Made by a program: the position numbers and the translations under genes
Notes under the pieces: model-generated
Databases searched by the model: none
Told to the model about the DNA's origin: nothing
Seen by the model: only the letters and a program-made list of their open reading frames with translations
Assembly (NCBI GenBank): GCA_022181065.1
Contig: BQMY01000119.1
Span: forward strand, 1-64,000
Length of the DNA stretch: 64,000 bases
Direction: 5' to 3'
Source of the DNA: Melioribacteraceae bacterium
Lineage (GTDB): Bacteria > Bacteroidota > Ignavibacteria > Ignavibacteriales > Melioribacteraceae
Shown: piece by piece, positions 9,460 to 16,790 of the stretch
Layout of the letters: each line of letters opens with the position of its first letter
Numbering within the stretch: the first letter of the stretch is position 1

Positions 9460-10815
9460 ATGATCGAAGAGAACAAACCGCAATCCGCCGAAACCTGGAG
9501 TTTCCCCAAAGAATTCTGGCTCGCAAACGTCATGGAGCTTTGCGAAAGAGCCGCCTATTACGGTTTTTTTATAGTTTTAACCCTCTATCTTACCGATGTG
9601 GTAGGGTTTACTGATATCGAAACTGGATACATAGCCGGTATCTTTTTTGCCGGTTTATACTTCCTTCCTCCTTTTGTAGGCGTTATTGGTGATAAAATAG
9701 GGTTTAAAAAAGGACTTATAATAGCATTCGGATTACTTTCAATAGGGTACTTTTTCCTTGGTATATATACCGGAAAATTTGCCGTGATATTTTTTCTGAT
9801 CATTGCGATGATCGGCGGATCGTTTATTAAGCCTTTAATTACCGGAACAGTCTCAAAAACGACAGATGAAGTTAACAGAGCCCGCGGTTTTTCACTCTTT
9901 TACTGGGTTGTAAATATCGGCGCGTTCACCGGAAAAACTTTTGTACCTTATATCAGACAAGGATTGGGACTTGAATATGTTAGTCTTTTTTCTGCCGGAA
10001 TGACATTACTGGCGATGCTCTTCGCCATATTTTTCTTTAAACCTCTGAACGAAACCAGAAGCACTAAATCACTCGATGATGTGTTTACGGCATTGAAAAA
10101 AATATTCACCGCGCCACGTTTGATAATCCTTACTCTAATCGTTACAGGATTCTGGATGATTCAGCATCAGCTATATGCATCCATGCCGAAATATGTTATC
10201 CGTCTTCTTGGTGAAGAAGCCAAACCGGAATGGCTCGCTAATGTAAACCCACTTGTTGTTGTTCTTTTTGTTGTGTTTGTAACACAAATGATGAAAAAAA
10301 CAAAAGCGGTAAGCTCTATGGCAGTAGGTATGTTTCTTATGCCTTTTTCAGCGTTGGCGATGGCTATGAGTCAGTCGCTTGAAAGTATAACTGGTACAGC
10401 GGTTTCTATACTCGGCATGTTCGTACTTCATCCGCTTACTGTTATGATGATCATAGGAATAGCTATTCAGGGATTGGCCGAGTGCTTTATTTCACCACGT
10501 TTTCTGGAGTATTTCTCAAAACAGGCGCCAAAAGGTGAGGAAGGACTCTATCTCGGATTTTCTCATCTTCACTCATTTATCTCAGCTATAGTCGGGTTTA
10601 TTTTCTCAGGATATCTGATAGATGCTTATGTACCCGATCCCTCTACATTACCTGCCGGTATCACTGAAGCGCAAAAAGCGGCATATTACGCGGATGCCCA
10701 CTATATATGGTATTATTTCCTCGCGATAGGAATGGTTTCAGCTATCGCATTGTTAATATTCAAGGTTGTTACTGACCGTGCTGATAAAAAATTGGAAGCA
10801 GAACAGGCAAGCTAA
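9460..10815 (+). CDS. POT/PTR-family MFS transporter (proton-coupled oligopeptide type)
   Basis: The 451-residue major-facilitator protein has about 12 membrane helices. The first helix carries MELCERAAYYGF (residues 25-36), matching the ExxER motif of proton-dependent oligopeptide transporters (Glu26, Glu29, Arg30), which bind protons and the peptide. A GDKIGFKKGLI loop follows helix 2. It should import di- or tripeptides with protons across the inner membrane. A secreted S9-type hydrolase lies directly downstream (1 bp between stop and next ATG), suggesting extracellular or periplasmic peptide cleavage followed by uptake. It is divergent from the polysaccharide operon; the 208-bp gap holds the promoters of both. 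Confidence 0.8.
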   Translation: MIEENKPQSAETWSFPKEFWLANVMELCERAAYYGFFIVLTLYLTDVVGFTDIETGYIAGIFFAGLYFLPPFVGVIGDKIGFKKGLIIAFGLLSIGYFFLGIYTGKFAVIFFLIIAMIGGSFIKPLITGTVSKTTDEVNRARGFSLFYWVVNIGAFTGKTFVPYIRQGLGLEYVSLFSAGMTLLAMLFAIFFFKPLNETRSTKSLDDVFTALKKIFTAPRLIILTLIVTGFWMIQHQLYASMPKYVIRLLGEEAKPEWLANVNPLVVVLFVVFVTQMMKKTKAVSSMAVGMFLMPFSALAMAMSQSLESITGTAVSILGMFVLHPLTVMMIIGIAIQGLAECFISPRFLEYFSKQAPKGEEGLYLGFSHLHSFISAIVGFIFSGYLIDAYVPDPSTLPAGITEAQKAAYYADAHYIWYYFLAIGMVSAIALLIFKVVTDRADKKLEAEQAS

Positions 10816-10816
10816 A

Positions 10817-11893
10817 ATGAAAACTTTATTGATTATTTTGATCTCGGCTTTTACAATCCTGGCTCAAAACGGTGAACAAAAATCTGATGAGCTAAAAAAA
10901 CTCGAGAGTATTAATGAAAATTTGCGCCACCGCCTTGATGAACTCGAAAAGGCGGTGGATGACCTGATCTGGTTTGAGCGGCTGGATGATGTCGCTTTTA
11001 TCGATAAGGTCTATATTTACGGTCCCCCGAAATGGAAAGAGAAAAACCCCAACGCGCAGGGAGCGGGTAATCCGGTAAAATTCTGGTCGTATGTATTTAT
11101 TCCAAAGGGAATCGATACCTCAAAGGAATATCCGCTTATTGTATTTCCTCACGGAGGTGTTCACAGCAATCTTTCCACTTATTACACTCACATCATAAAA
11201 GAACTGATGTATCAGGGATACATTGTAGTAGCCGCGGAATATCGTGGAAGCACCGGATACGGTCAATCACACTATCAGAAGATTGATTACGGCGGACTTG
11301 AAATCGAGGATGTCCATGCCAGCAGAAAATATATGATTGATAATTATCCCTTCATTGATGAATCAAGGATTGGTATTATGGGATGGAGTCATGGAGGATT
11401 GATTTCACTGATGAACATCTTTGAACATCCGGATGATTACAAGGTCGCTTTCGCGGGAGTGCCCGTTTCCGACCTTATTGCCAGAATGGGATATAAAACA
11501 CAAGGTTACCGGGATTTATACGAGGCTGATTATCATATTGGTGAATCGGCTTATGATAATGTTGAAGAATACAAAAGACGCTCCCCGGCCTGGCAGGCAC
11601 ATAAATTACAAACTCCTTTGCGAATCCACACCAACACTAATGACGCTGATGTAAATGTTCTCGAAGTTGAGCACCTCATCAAATCCCTCAAAGCAGAAGG
11701 GAAGAAGTTTGAGTATGAAATATTTGAGGATATCCCGGGCGGACATTCATTCGACAGAATGGATACAAAAATAGCGCGAGAAATACGATTGAAAATCTGG
11801 AAGTTTCTGGCAAAATATTTATTTCCGGTAAACCCGATTAAATCTGTTGATGATATTTACAAAGCGGCTTACCGCGATCCGGAAATAAAGTAG
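10817..11893 (+). CDS. Secreted S9-family (prolyl oligopeptidase-like) alpha/beta hydrolase
   Basis: The ATG at 10817, just after the transporter stop, gives a signal peptide (MKTLLIILISAFTILAQ). A longer reading from 10766 lies inside the previous gene and would bury the signal peptide. The 358-residue protein has an N-terminal coiled-coil-like stretch (about 22-50) and an S9-type hydrolase domain: oxyanion region VFPHGG (109-114), nucleophile elbow GWSHGG (Ser191), an acid in TNDAD (about Asp276/278) and His310 in GGHSFD. It lacks the beta-propeller of true prolyl oligopeptidases, so it is a stand-alone catalytic domain. Coupling with the POT transporter suggests a role in peptide scavenging. 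Confidence 0.8.
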   Translation: MKTLLIILISAFTILAQNGEQKSDELKKLESINENLRHRLDELEKAVDDLIWFERLDDVAFIDKVYIYGPPKWKEKNPNAQGAGNPVKFWSYVFIPKGIDTSKEYPLIVFPHGGVHSNLSTYYTHIIKELMYQGYIVVAAEYRGSTGYGQSHYQKIDYGGLEIEDVHASRKYMIDNYPFIDESRIGIMGWSHGGLISLMNIFEHPDDYKVAFAGVPVSDLIARMGYKTQGYRDLYEADYHIGESAYDNVEEYKRRSPAWQAHKLQTPLRIHTNTNDADVNVLEVEHLIKSLKAEGKKFEYEIFEDIPGGHSFDRMDTKIAREIRLKIWKFLAKYLFPVNPIKSVDDIYKAAYRDPEIK

Positions 11894-11969
11894 AAGCACG
11901 CTTAATTCTCACCCCTTTTGAACCAGCAGCAATTGTATTATTCTGATTGTTGCCGCAAAGAATTTTGAT

Positions 11970-12002
11970 GATGCCCTAATTATCAGGGCATCAAATTTTT
12001 TA
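11970..12002 (+). terminator. Intrinsic terminator after the transporter/hydrolase pair
   Basis: The stem GATGCCCT (11970-11977) pairs with AGGGCATC (11985-11992) over a 7-base loop and is followed by AAATTTTTT. It lies 77 bp after the S9 hydrolase stop and closes the two-gene operon. Confidence 0.85.
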
Positions 12003-12676
12003 AGTAAATTCACTTCATTCATCAATACAGGTCAATAATTTATGGATGTAAATATCCGGCATGAAAAAAGGCTATCTGAATTGCCTGTTCATGTATGCAG
12101 GGCATCCGGTTTTTTGTAATTAAAAGGGATGATCGGTGACCATCCCCTGCAAAATATTTATGTTTTTCTGTAGATGCGCACCATGCCTGGACGCTGACTA
12201 AAAAGTAGTCAGCCCCGAACAGAATAGTGATAAAACACTACCAAACCGTTTTAACGGTTTCGCATATCATAAAACGGTTAAAACCGTTCTGAATAAAACA
12301 CTTTCTTCTTGCCCCACGACTGAAGTCATGGGTTAATGGTCTGAAGAACTCTACCTCAGCTGACCTCTCCTGAATCACAGGAAAGGGCGCGACAAATACC
12401 TGGCTCCTGAGTCATAGTTTCCTGAACAGCATCTCCTGTAACGCAAAAACGGGAAGGGTCGGGCATTCTTTGAACTTCGCGCTAGCGGGGGTTCAATTGA
12501 GCTTACCCACCTTTGAGAGTCATAAGTAACAAGTTGTTAGTCTTTAGTCAAAAGATAAAGGATGCCCAATCAATTCGCCGGGGCGAAGAGCATGACAGAC
12601 TAACGAGGCCCCGAGCAGCCTAAGAGACTCTACATCTCCATCCATCGACTTTAGACTAAAGACATATGACCATCGA
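12003..12676. repeat. Non-coding, hairpin-rich interspersed-repeat region
   Basis: No credible gene is present in this gap of about 670 bp. It is a chain of separate inverted repeats: GGGATG/CATCCC (12126-12146), GCTGACTA/TAGTCAGC (12193-12213, perfect 8-bp arms), AAACCGTT/AACGGTTT (12243-12260), AACGGTT/AACCGTT (12273-12288) and CCCACGACT/AGTCATGGG (12313-12332, one mismatch). The right part holds a MITE-like unit described separately. None has a T-tract typical of a terminator for the flanking genes. The look is that of small interspersed repeats piled into a permissive gap. Confidence 0.7.
12508..12670. mobile_element. Possible MITE-like element with imperfect terminal inverted repeats
   Basis: A module running CACCTTT ... 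AGTCATAAG ... GTTAGTCTTTAGTCAAAA (12508-12553) returns in inverted orientation at 12647-12670, where the reverse complement reads GTCATATGTCTTTAGTC followed by TAAAGTC. The same module occurs as a single copy at 23103-23141, including the identical 18-mer at 23124-23141. Ends in opposite orientation around a 90-bp core with no coding capacity suggest a small non-autonomous element. No target duplication could be recognised. Confidence 0.4.
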
Positions 12677-14218
12677 CTATTTCACATACGCCATTTTGAT
12701 CATCTCACTGAACCAACCCATATCAAACCTCAAAAAATATGTTCCGGATGATAAACCAGCCGCGTTAAAAGAGAGGAAATAGATTCCCGGCTGTTTTTCC
12801 TCATCGAGAAGTGTGTCAATTTTCTGACCAAGCGAGTTGAAAACCTCAACTTTTATGGTCGATTCATGCTTCACAATATACTTGATATTGGTTGTACCGT
12901 TGAACGGATTGGGGTAATTATCAGAAATATAAAAATACTCTGTCTTTTCTTCTTCGTATGTGTCAATGGTTTGGGGCTCCAGCAGACTTCGGTAGCTATC
13001 CTTGAGCATTCCGGCGATATTGATAATATTCTGAATAGAGAGGTTGATATCATCTGTATCAATCAGCATTAATGCGTATAACAGTTTAATTGATTGCCGC
13101 GGGTAAATATCGAACGGACCACAGTTCATTTGCAGCTTGATATCTTCATCAAATGTTGAATCTACATAAGTGTAATTCCAGCCGGTACCTTTGTAGGGAT
13201 TGCCGTGAAACAGGAATTTTGTCGGCTCACCGGTTTGCGGATTGATGAAAGGAGAACCATCATCTTTTAATCCCCTGAAAAGGTTTTGCTTAATAGTGAT
13301 TATTTTTTCGAGCAAGGAAGAGTTTCTGTAGGAATATTCGGAATAAACCATTGAAGACAATTTTGAGCTTTCTCCATTTTTGTTTTGGGGAGCGTCAAGT
13401 AGCTGAATTCCCATAACAGGTGTATAATCTCCCCATTCAAAATCTTCGGATTTTTTATTATAAATAAAACCGAGGTTTAATGTTGAATCACACCCGAATG
13501 CATCATCGTATGGTCTTCCGAGATCAGGGTCAAATTTAAATGCCGGATAAAAATCGAGCATCGGGTCATCAGATTTATTCTCGAGGGTATATTCTATAAA
13601 AATCACATTTTTCAAAAAAGGATTATTTCCGAATCCAAAAATTTTGGTTTTTAACTCAATGGGTATTCCGGTAAAAGTACTTAAGTTGAAAAAATTATGT
13701 CTGGCAAACCAAAGCATCTTGTCACCATAAAAAACGGGTGAATCCAGTTCAGGATCGAAAACCCCGTTCTTATTCCGGTCACTCCAGGGCGCGCCTGCTT
13801 CAGTCGGGTAGTTTCTGATCTGTTCGAGGTATTCGTTGTATGATAAATTATGACCGTCATTACTGATTGCAAAGATTTTAGATTTCGGATCATCAGGTTC
13901 AACTATCTGACCGTATTCATCTATAAATCCCGGAATGTAATTTCGCACATAGAACTCACTTTCGCTTCTGTTGCCGTTGTGTTTTACCTCTTCACGATAA
14001 TTGGTTATCCAGTTCAGATCATAAGAGTATAAAAGTGTAGCTCCCGGCTCTTTGTTCATGCCAAATAAATTCCCGGGACTTCCCTCACCAAGATTACTTA
14101 CATTAAAATAGATATCGTTTACCGAATACATTGTGTAATCGATATCGAAGTTTTCATAATTCCACTGTGCGTTGAGTGATGATAAGCATCCCAAAAGAAA
14201 AAAAATATAAAGTTTCAT
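12677..14218 (-). CDS. Secreted protein of unknown function with T9SS C-terminal sorting domain
   Basis: The 513-residue protein starts with a signal peptide (MKLYIFFLLGCLSSLNAQ). The C-terminal 80-85 residues form a type A T9SS sorting domain: DNYPNPFNGTTNIKY, VEVFNSLGQKIDTLLDEE, and SGTYFLRFD near the end. Such domains direct export through PorU-type secretion and attachment to the surface or release. The large middle part (about 20-425) contains DRNKNGVFDPELDSP, a DxNxDG-like calcium-binding stretch, but matches no family that I recognise. It is monocistronic on the minus strand; its downstream gap is the repeat region. Confidence 0.8.
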   Translation of the reverse strand: MKLYIFFLLGCLSSLNAQWNYENFDIDYTMYSVNDIYFNVSNLGEGSPGNLFGMNKEPGATLLYSYDLNWITNYREEVKHNGNRSESEFYVRNYIPGFIDEYGQIVEPDDPKSKIFAISNDGHNLSYNEYLEQIRNYPTEAGAPWSDRNKNGVFDPELDSPVFYGDKMLWFARHNFFNLSTFTGIPIELKTKIFGFGNNPFLKNVIFIEYTLENKSDDPMLDFYPAFKFDPDLGRPYDDAFGCDSTLNLGFIYNKKSEDFEWGDYTPVMGIQLLDAPQNKNGESSKLSSMVYSEYSYRNSSLLEKIITIKQNLFRGLKDDGSPFINPQTGEPTKFLFHGNPYKGTGWNYTYVDSTFDEDIKLQMNCGPFDIYPRQSIKLLYALMLIDTDDINLSIQNIINIAGMLKDSYRSLLEPQTIDTYEEEKTEYFYISDNYPNPFNGTTNIKYIVKHESTIKVEVFNSLGQKIDTLLDEEKQPGIYFLSFNAAGLSSGTYFLRFDMGWFSEMIKMAYVK

Positions 14219-14377
14219 TATCGCCCGCTATTGTTACCTCTTTTCAGTATGCTATTTAACAATTGGATTGATTAGAAAAAAGGGACTAAAATTTGACCAA
14301 AACCGGAATGTGGCAATAACTCTAATATATTTTCTGAACTATGCGGAAGAGACTTCCTTCAGCGGGAAGTTTAACTG

Positions 14378-15484
14378 TTAACGTGCCTGGTTAAACTTCA
14401 TACCGAAAAGCGGACGTAAATATTTAATCCGCCGTAAAACAAATTCATAAAGTAAAAGTGATAGACAAAATGTGCAGCCAATCAAGAGTAGCAACTTCAT
14501 CTCTGCAGATAACTGAAGGGGTAGAATGTAGTATGATAGTGCAAACTGGATTGGCAGGTGCACAATATATACTGGATAAACCGCTTTACTAAAATATTCT
14601 AAAGTTTTCGATCGTTTATTAAGGTAGATTGAGCCAAACCCGAGGATGGTCAATATCCAGCAAATTGATTCAAACGCTATCAGAATATTGGGTGTACCTT
14701 CGAAATTAAAGATTACAAATCTTATAAGATATGAGATAAAAGCAATACTCAATGTTTCCCATCTGATTTTTCTGACAGACTTCCAGAATGTTTCTCCAAG
14801 GGAGACAAACAGGAAACCTGTAAAAAACGATATAAGTCCGAGCAACCAGCCATGAACCGAATCTACAAACATTGTAAAGAACTCGGGATTCACAAAAACC
14901 GCTTCTAAAATAAACGGCAAAGTAAATAACAATACGCCATAACGATAGTGGAGCATTTTTTCTAATAAACGGAACAAAGCGTTATTCGGATTATCTTTCA
15001 AGTAAATCAGAACTCCGATCAACCACAAAGTATAAAGATAAATGTTAAGTAAAAACCATAAATGCCCGAAGGTAATTTTTATAAATGCCAGCTCGAAATA
15101 TTCAAGAAGAATTGTAATCAGATACTCAAAAAGGATAATACCCGCGAGATAGGGAAGCAAAATTCTTAAAGAACGGTCAATTATTAATTCCTTCCAGTTT
15201 CTCCGTTCCATAGCAAAACAGACCCCCATTCCGGAAATTAAAAACAATATTGGTATTCGCCAGATATTAACTATAGCCATGAGAAACCAAATATCGGTCA
15301 AGGTCTGGTCATTTGCAGGGAAACCAATAAATTTCGCCCACGGTTGAAATGTTAAAACAATATGGTAGATAATTAGAAGAGCTATCGCAATGGTTCTCAA
15401 CCAATCAATATCATATCTGCGCTGCAGATTGGAGCTATTTGAGAGTATTGTTGAATCAGATTTAATTTTACTACTGAAATCCAT
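14378..15484 (-). CDS. Acyltransferase-3 (OafA-type) integral membrane protein
   Basis: The 368-residue protein has about ten membrane helices. The opening RRYDIDWLRTIAIALLIIYH (residues 22-41) is the diagnostic N-terminus of the acyltransferase-3 family, with the conserved Arg30 and His41. Members O-acylate sugars of surface polysaccharides or lipids using an acyl donor from the cytosol. The polysaccharide operon 5 kb away makes O-acetylation of its product a reasonable guess, but there is no direct link. There is no SGNH partner domain. Confidence 0.85.
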   Translation of the reverse strand: MDFSSKIKSDSTILSNSSNLQRRYDIDWLRTIAIALLIIYHIVLTFQPWAKFIGFPANDQTLTDIWFLMAIVNIWRIPILFLISGMGVCFAMERRNWKELIIDRSLRILLPYLAGIILFEYLITILLEYFELAFIKITFGHLWFLLNIYLYTLWLIGVLIYLKDNPNNALFRLLEKMLHYRYGVLLFTLPFILEAVFVNPEFFTMFVDSVHGWLLGLISFFTGFLFVSLGETFWKSVRKIRWETLSIAFISYLIRFVIFNFEGTPNILIAFESICWILTILGFGSIYLNKRSKTLEYFSKAVYPVYIVHLPIQFALSYYILPLQLSAEMKLLLLIGCTFCLSLLLYEFVLRRIKYLRPLFGMKFNQAR

Positions 15485-15562
15485 TACGGCCTTAATTTTT
15501 TGGAGAGTCGTTTACCTAAAATTGGCGACTAAGAATTATTGAACTTCTAACAGCAGCAAATA

Positions 15563-15679
15563 TCAATAACCTACCAGTTCAAAAATTTTGCCGAGTGTTT
15601 CGGGATGTTCCTTAATCATATAGCCTAATAATAGTAGAAGAATAATCAAAAAAGCGAACAAGCGCATAAATAATCTCAT
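15563..15679 (-). CDS. Putative 38-residue single-span membrane peptide
   Basis: On the minus strand an ATG at 15677-15679 opens a 38-codon frame ending in TGA at 15563-15565. The N-terminal half is a strong hydrophobic helix (MRLFMRLFAFLIILLLLLGY) with arginines on the cytosolic side, followed by a short charged tail (MIKEHPETLGKIFELVGY). An AGGGA ribosome-binding site lies 6 bases before the ATG. It lies between the doc toxin gene and the acyltransferase gene on the same strand. Function unknown; it could be a small membrane modulator or chance coding. Confidence 0.45.
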   Translation of the reverse strand: MRLFMRLFAFLIILLLLLGYMIKEHPETLGKIFELVGY

Positions 15680-15706
15680 AATGTTCCCTGTGGAGTTTGT
15701 GGATAA

Positions 15707-16084
15707 CTAAATATCTTTTATGATTTTATCAGATAACCAGTTAATTATTGTTTCATAAGTAAAAGTATGATCCTCAAGATTTTTTATGAAAAACTTATGA
15801 CCATCATCCGGTTTACAGTTAATTTTATACCCGTTGATTCTTAAAAAAATATCAGTTGCGAAAAATGCGATTCTTTTATTTCCATCAATAAAACAATGGT
15901 TTTTTGTAAGGCTTTCCATCAGAGCTGAAGCTTCTTCTATAATATCATCATAATATCCTGTTATGGGTCTGTTTACTGCCGCTTCCAGAGCAGCTTTATC
16001 CCGCAAGCCATTAATCCCGCCAAATTCTCTAATCAAATTTTCGTAAATAGTCAACACATCTTCAACATTCAGATAAGTTCTCAT
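15707..16084 (-). CDS. Doc-type (death-on-curing) Fic-domain toxin
   Basis: The 125-residue protein is the right size for Doc. The Fic core motif HCFIDGNKR lies at residues 63-71, with the catalytic histidine and the phosphate-binding GNKR loop that in Doc phosphorylates elongation factor Tu and stops translation. GGINGLRDKAALEAAVNRP (22-40) is the typical Doc N-terminus. Its start overlaps the upstream antitoxin stop by 4 bp (ATGA), the usual toxin-antitoxin arrangement. The partner is not a Phd-type antitoxin but looks like RelB/DinJ. Confidence 0.9.
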   Translation of the reverse strand: MRTYLNVEDVLTIYENLIREFGGINGLRDKAALEAAVNRPITGYYDDIIEEASALMESLTKNHCFIDGNKRIAFFATDIFLRINGYKINCKPDDGHKFFIKNLEDHTFTYETIINWLSDKIIKDI

Positions 16085-16344
16085 TTCGCCAAAAGTTCAC
16101 CGAGCTTACGATTTTCCCTGATACTTTTTTTTAGATGGCTAAGTAATTCCGGATTTATTTTCTTTTCTGAAATTGCACTTTCGGGTAATTTCAAATTAAA
16201 CGGAAGTCCTTTATATTCTTCAATCAAACTATAATATATATTAATTGCTTCAGAATGATTAATTCCAAGGCGCGATAATATTTTCGCAACCCTCTCTTTT
16301 TTCTCAGGGTCTATCATAGCTCTGACTGTAACTGTTCTACCCAT
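16081..16344 (-). CDS. RelB/DinJ-like ribbon-helix-helix antitoxin
   Basis: The 87-residue protein starts MGRTVTVRAMIDPEKKE, an N-terminal beta strand as in RelB/DinJ antitoxins, then AKILSRLGINHSEAINIYYS (about 20-39), the two helices of a ribbon-helix-helix. LPFNLKLPESAISEKK (about 52-67) corresponds to the LPFdl motif of DinJ. The C-terminal charged tail should wrap and neutralise the toxin. It comes first in the operon, as expected for an antitoxin, and is translationally coupled to doc. The N-terminal fold should bind the inverted repeat just upstream (16385-16450) and autoregulate. Confidence 0.82.
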   Translation of the reverse strand: MGRTVTVRAMIDPEKKERVAKILSRLGINHSEAINIYYSLIEEYKGLPFNLKLPESAISEKKINPELLSHLKKSIRENRKLGELLAK

Positions 16345-16384
16345 ATTTCGCCTTACGTTGACTTAATTGATAGCCTTATTATAG

Positions 16385-16450
16385 CTAATATAATTCAATT
16401 TTTCAATTCAGTTAATTAGCCATTTCATTGAATTATGATGCTTATATTAG
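16385..16450. promoter_or_regulatory. Nested inverted repeats upstream of the toxin-antitoxin pair
   Basis: ATAATTCAAT (16390-16399) pairs perfectly with ATTGAATTAT (16427-16436), and outside it CTAATATAA (16385-16393) pairs with TTATATTAG (16442-16450). The region lies 41-106 bp before the antitoxin ATG on the minus strand, where an autoregulating ribbon-helix-helix antitoxin would bind. A role as operator is inference. Confidence 0.5.
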
Positions 16451-16521
16451 AAAAAGTATAGATTAGATGTTTAGAATTGAGTATTTATGAAAACACATTC
16501 ATTAGAATTTAGTGGAATATA

Positions 16522-16551
16522 TTACATATGTAACATATATTATATATGTAA
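16522..16551 (+). promoter_or_regulatory. Tandem palindromes upstream of the N6-methyltransferase R-M operon
   Basis: TTACATATGTAA (16522-16533) is a perfect 12-bp palindrome. TTATATATGTAA (16540-16551) is a near copy, 18 bp away centre to centre. Both lie 33-62 bp before the small regulator-like gene at 16584. Two sites on the same DNA face fit cooperative binding by a dimeric repressor, most simply the product of that gene. Confidence 0.5.
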
Positions 16552-16583
16552 TATATGTTTTATTTAAAAGGATCTAAACTAGT

Positions 16584-16790
16584 ATGCCTAGAGGTAAATC
16601 GGGTAGAATTGTCTTAGAAATAGATACTGAATTAAAAAGGAAACTGTACTTGACGCTCGAAAAAGACCAAAAAACGCTACGTGAATGGTTTATTGAGAAT
16701 GCAGTTAACTATATTTCCGAAGATAACATTTCGCTTTTTTTGGCCGCTGAACCAAAAGCTAAATATGAGGCAAAAAAGCATGAACTTTAA
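16584..16790 (+). CDS. Small possible ribbon-helix-helix protein leading the R-M operon
   Basis: The 68-residue protein starts MPRGKSGRIVLEIDTELKRK, a beta strand with alternating hydrophobics followed by a helix (LYLTLEKDQKTLREWFIENAV), which resembles a ribbon-helix-helix or Arc/CopG-like fold. An AAGGA ribosome-binding site lies 11 bases before the ATG. Its last 11 bp overlap the methyltransferase start (ATG at 16780), so the two are coupled. Many R-M systems have a small controller gene here; classic C proteins are helix-turn-helix, so this would be a different type. Assignment as a regulator is inference. Confidence 0.6.
   Translation: MPRGKSGRIVLEIDTELKRKLYLTLEKDQKTLREWFIENAVNYISEDNISLFLAAEPKAKYEAKKHEL

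Noticed and set aside
11894-12676. CRISPR array suspected from the many repeated palindromes
   Set aside because: The repeats differ in sequence and length, the spacers are irregular and no cas genes are present.
16681-16779. N-terminal extension of the N6-methyltransferase by 33 residues
   Set aside because: It lies entirely within the small preceding gene, and the ATG at 16780 overlaps the stop in the usual coupled manner directly before motif X.
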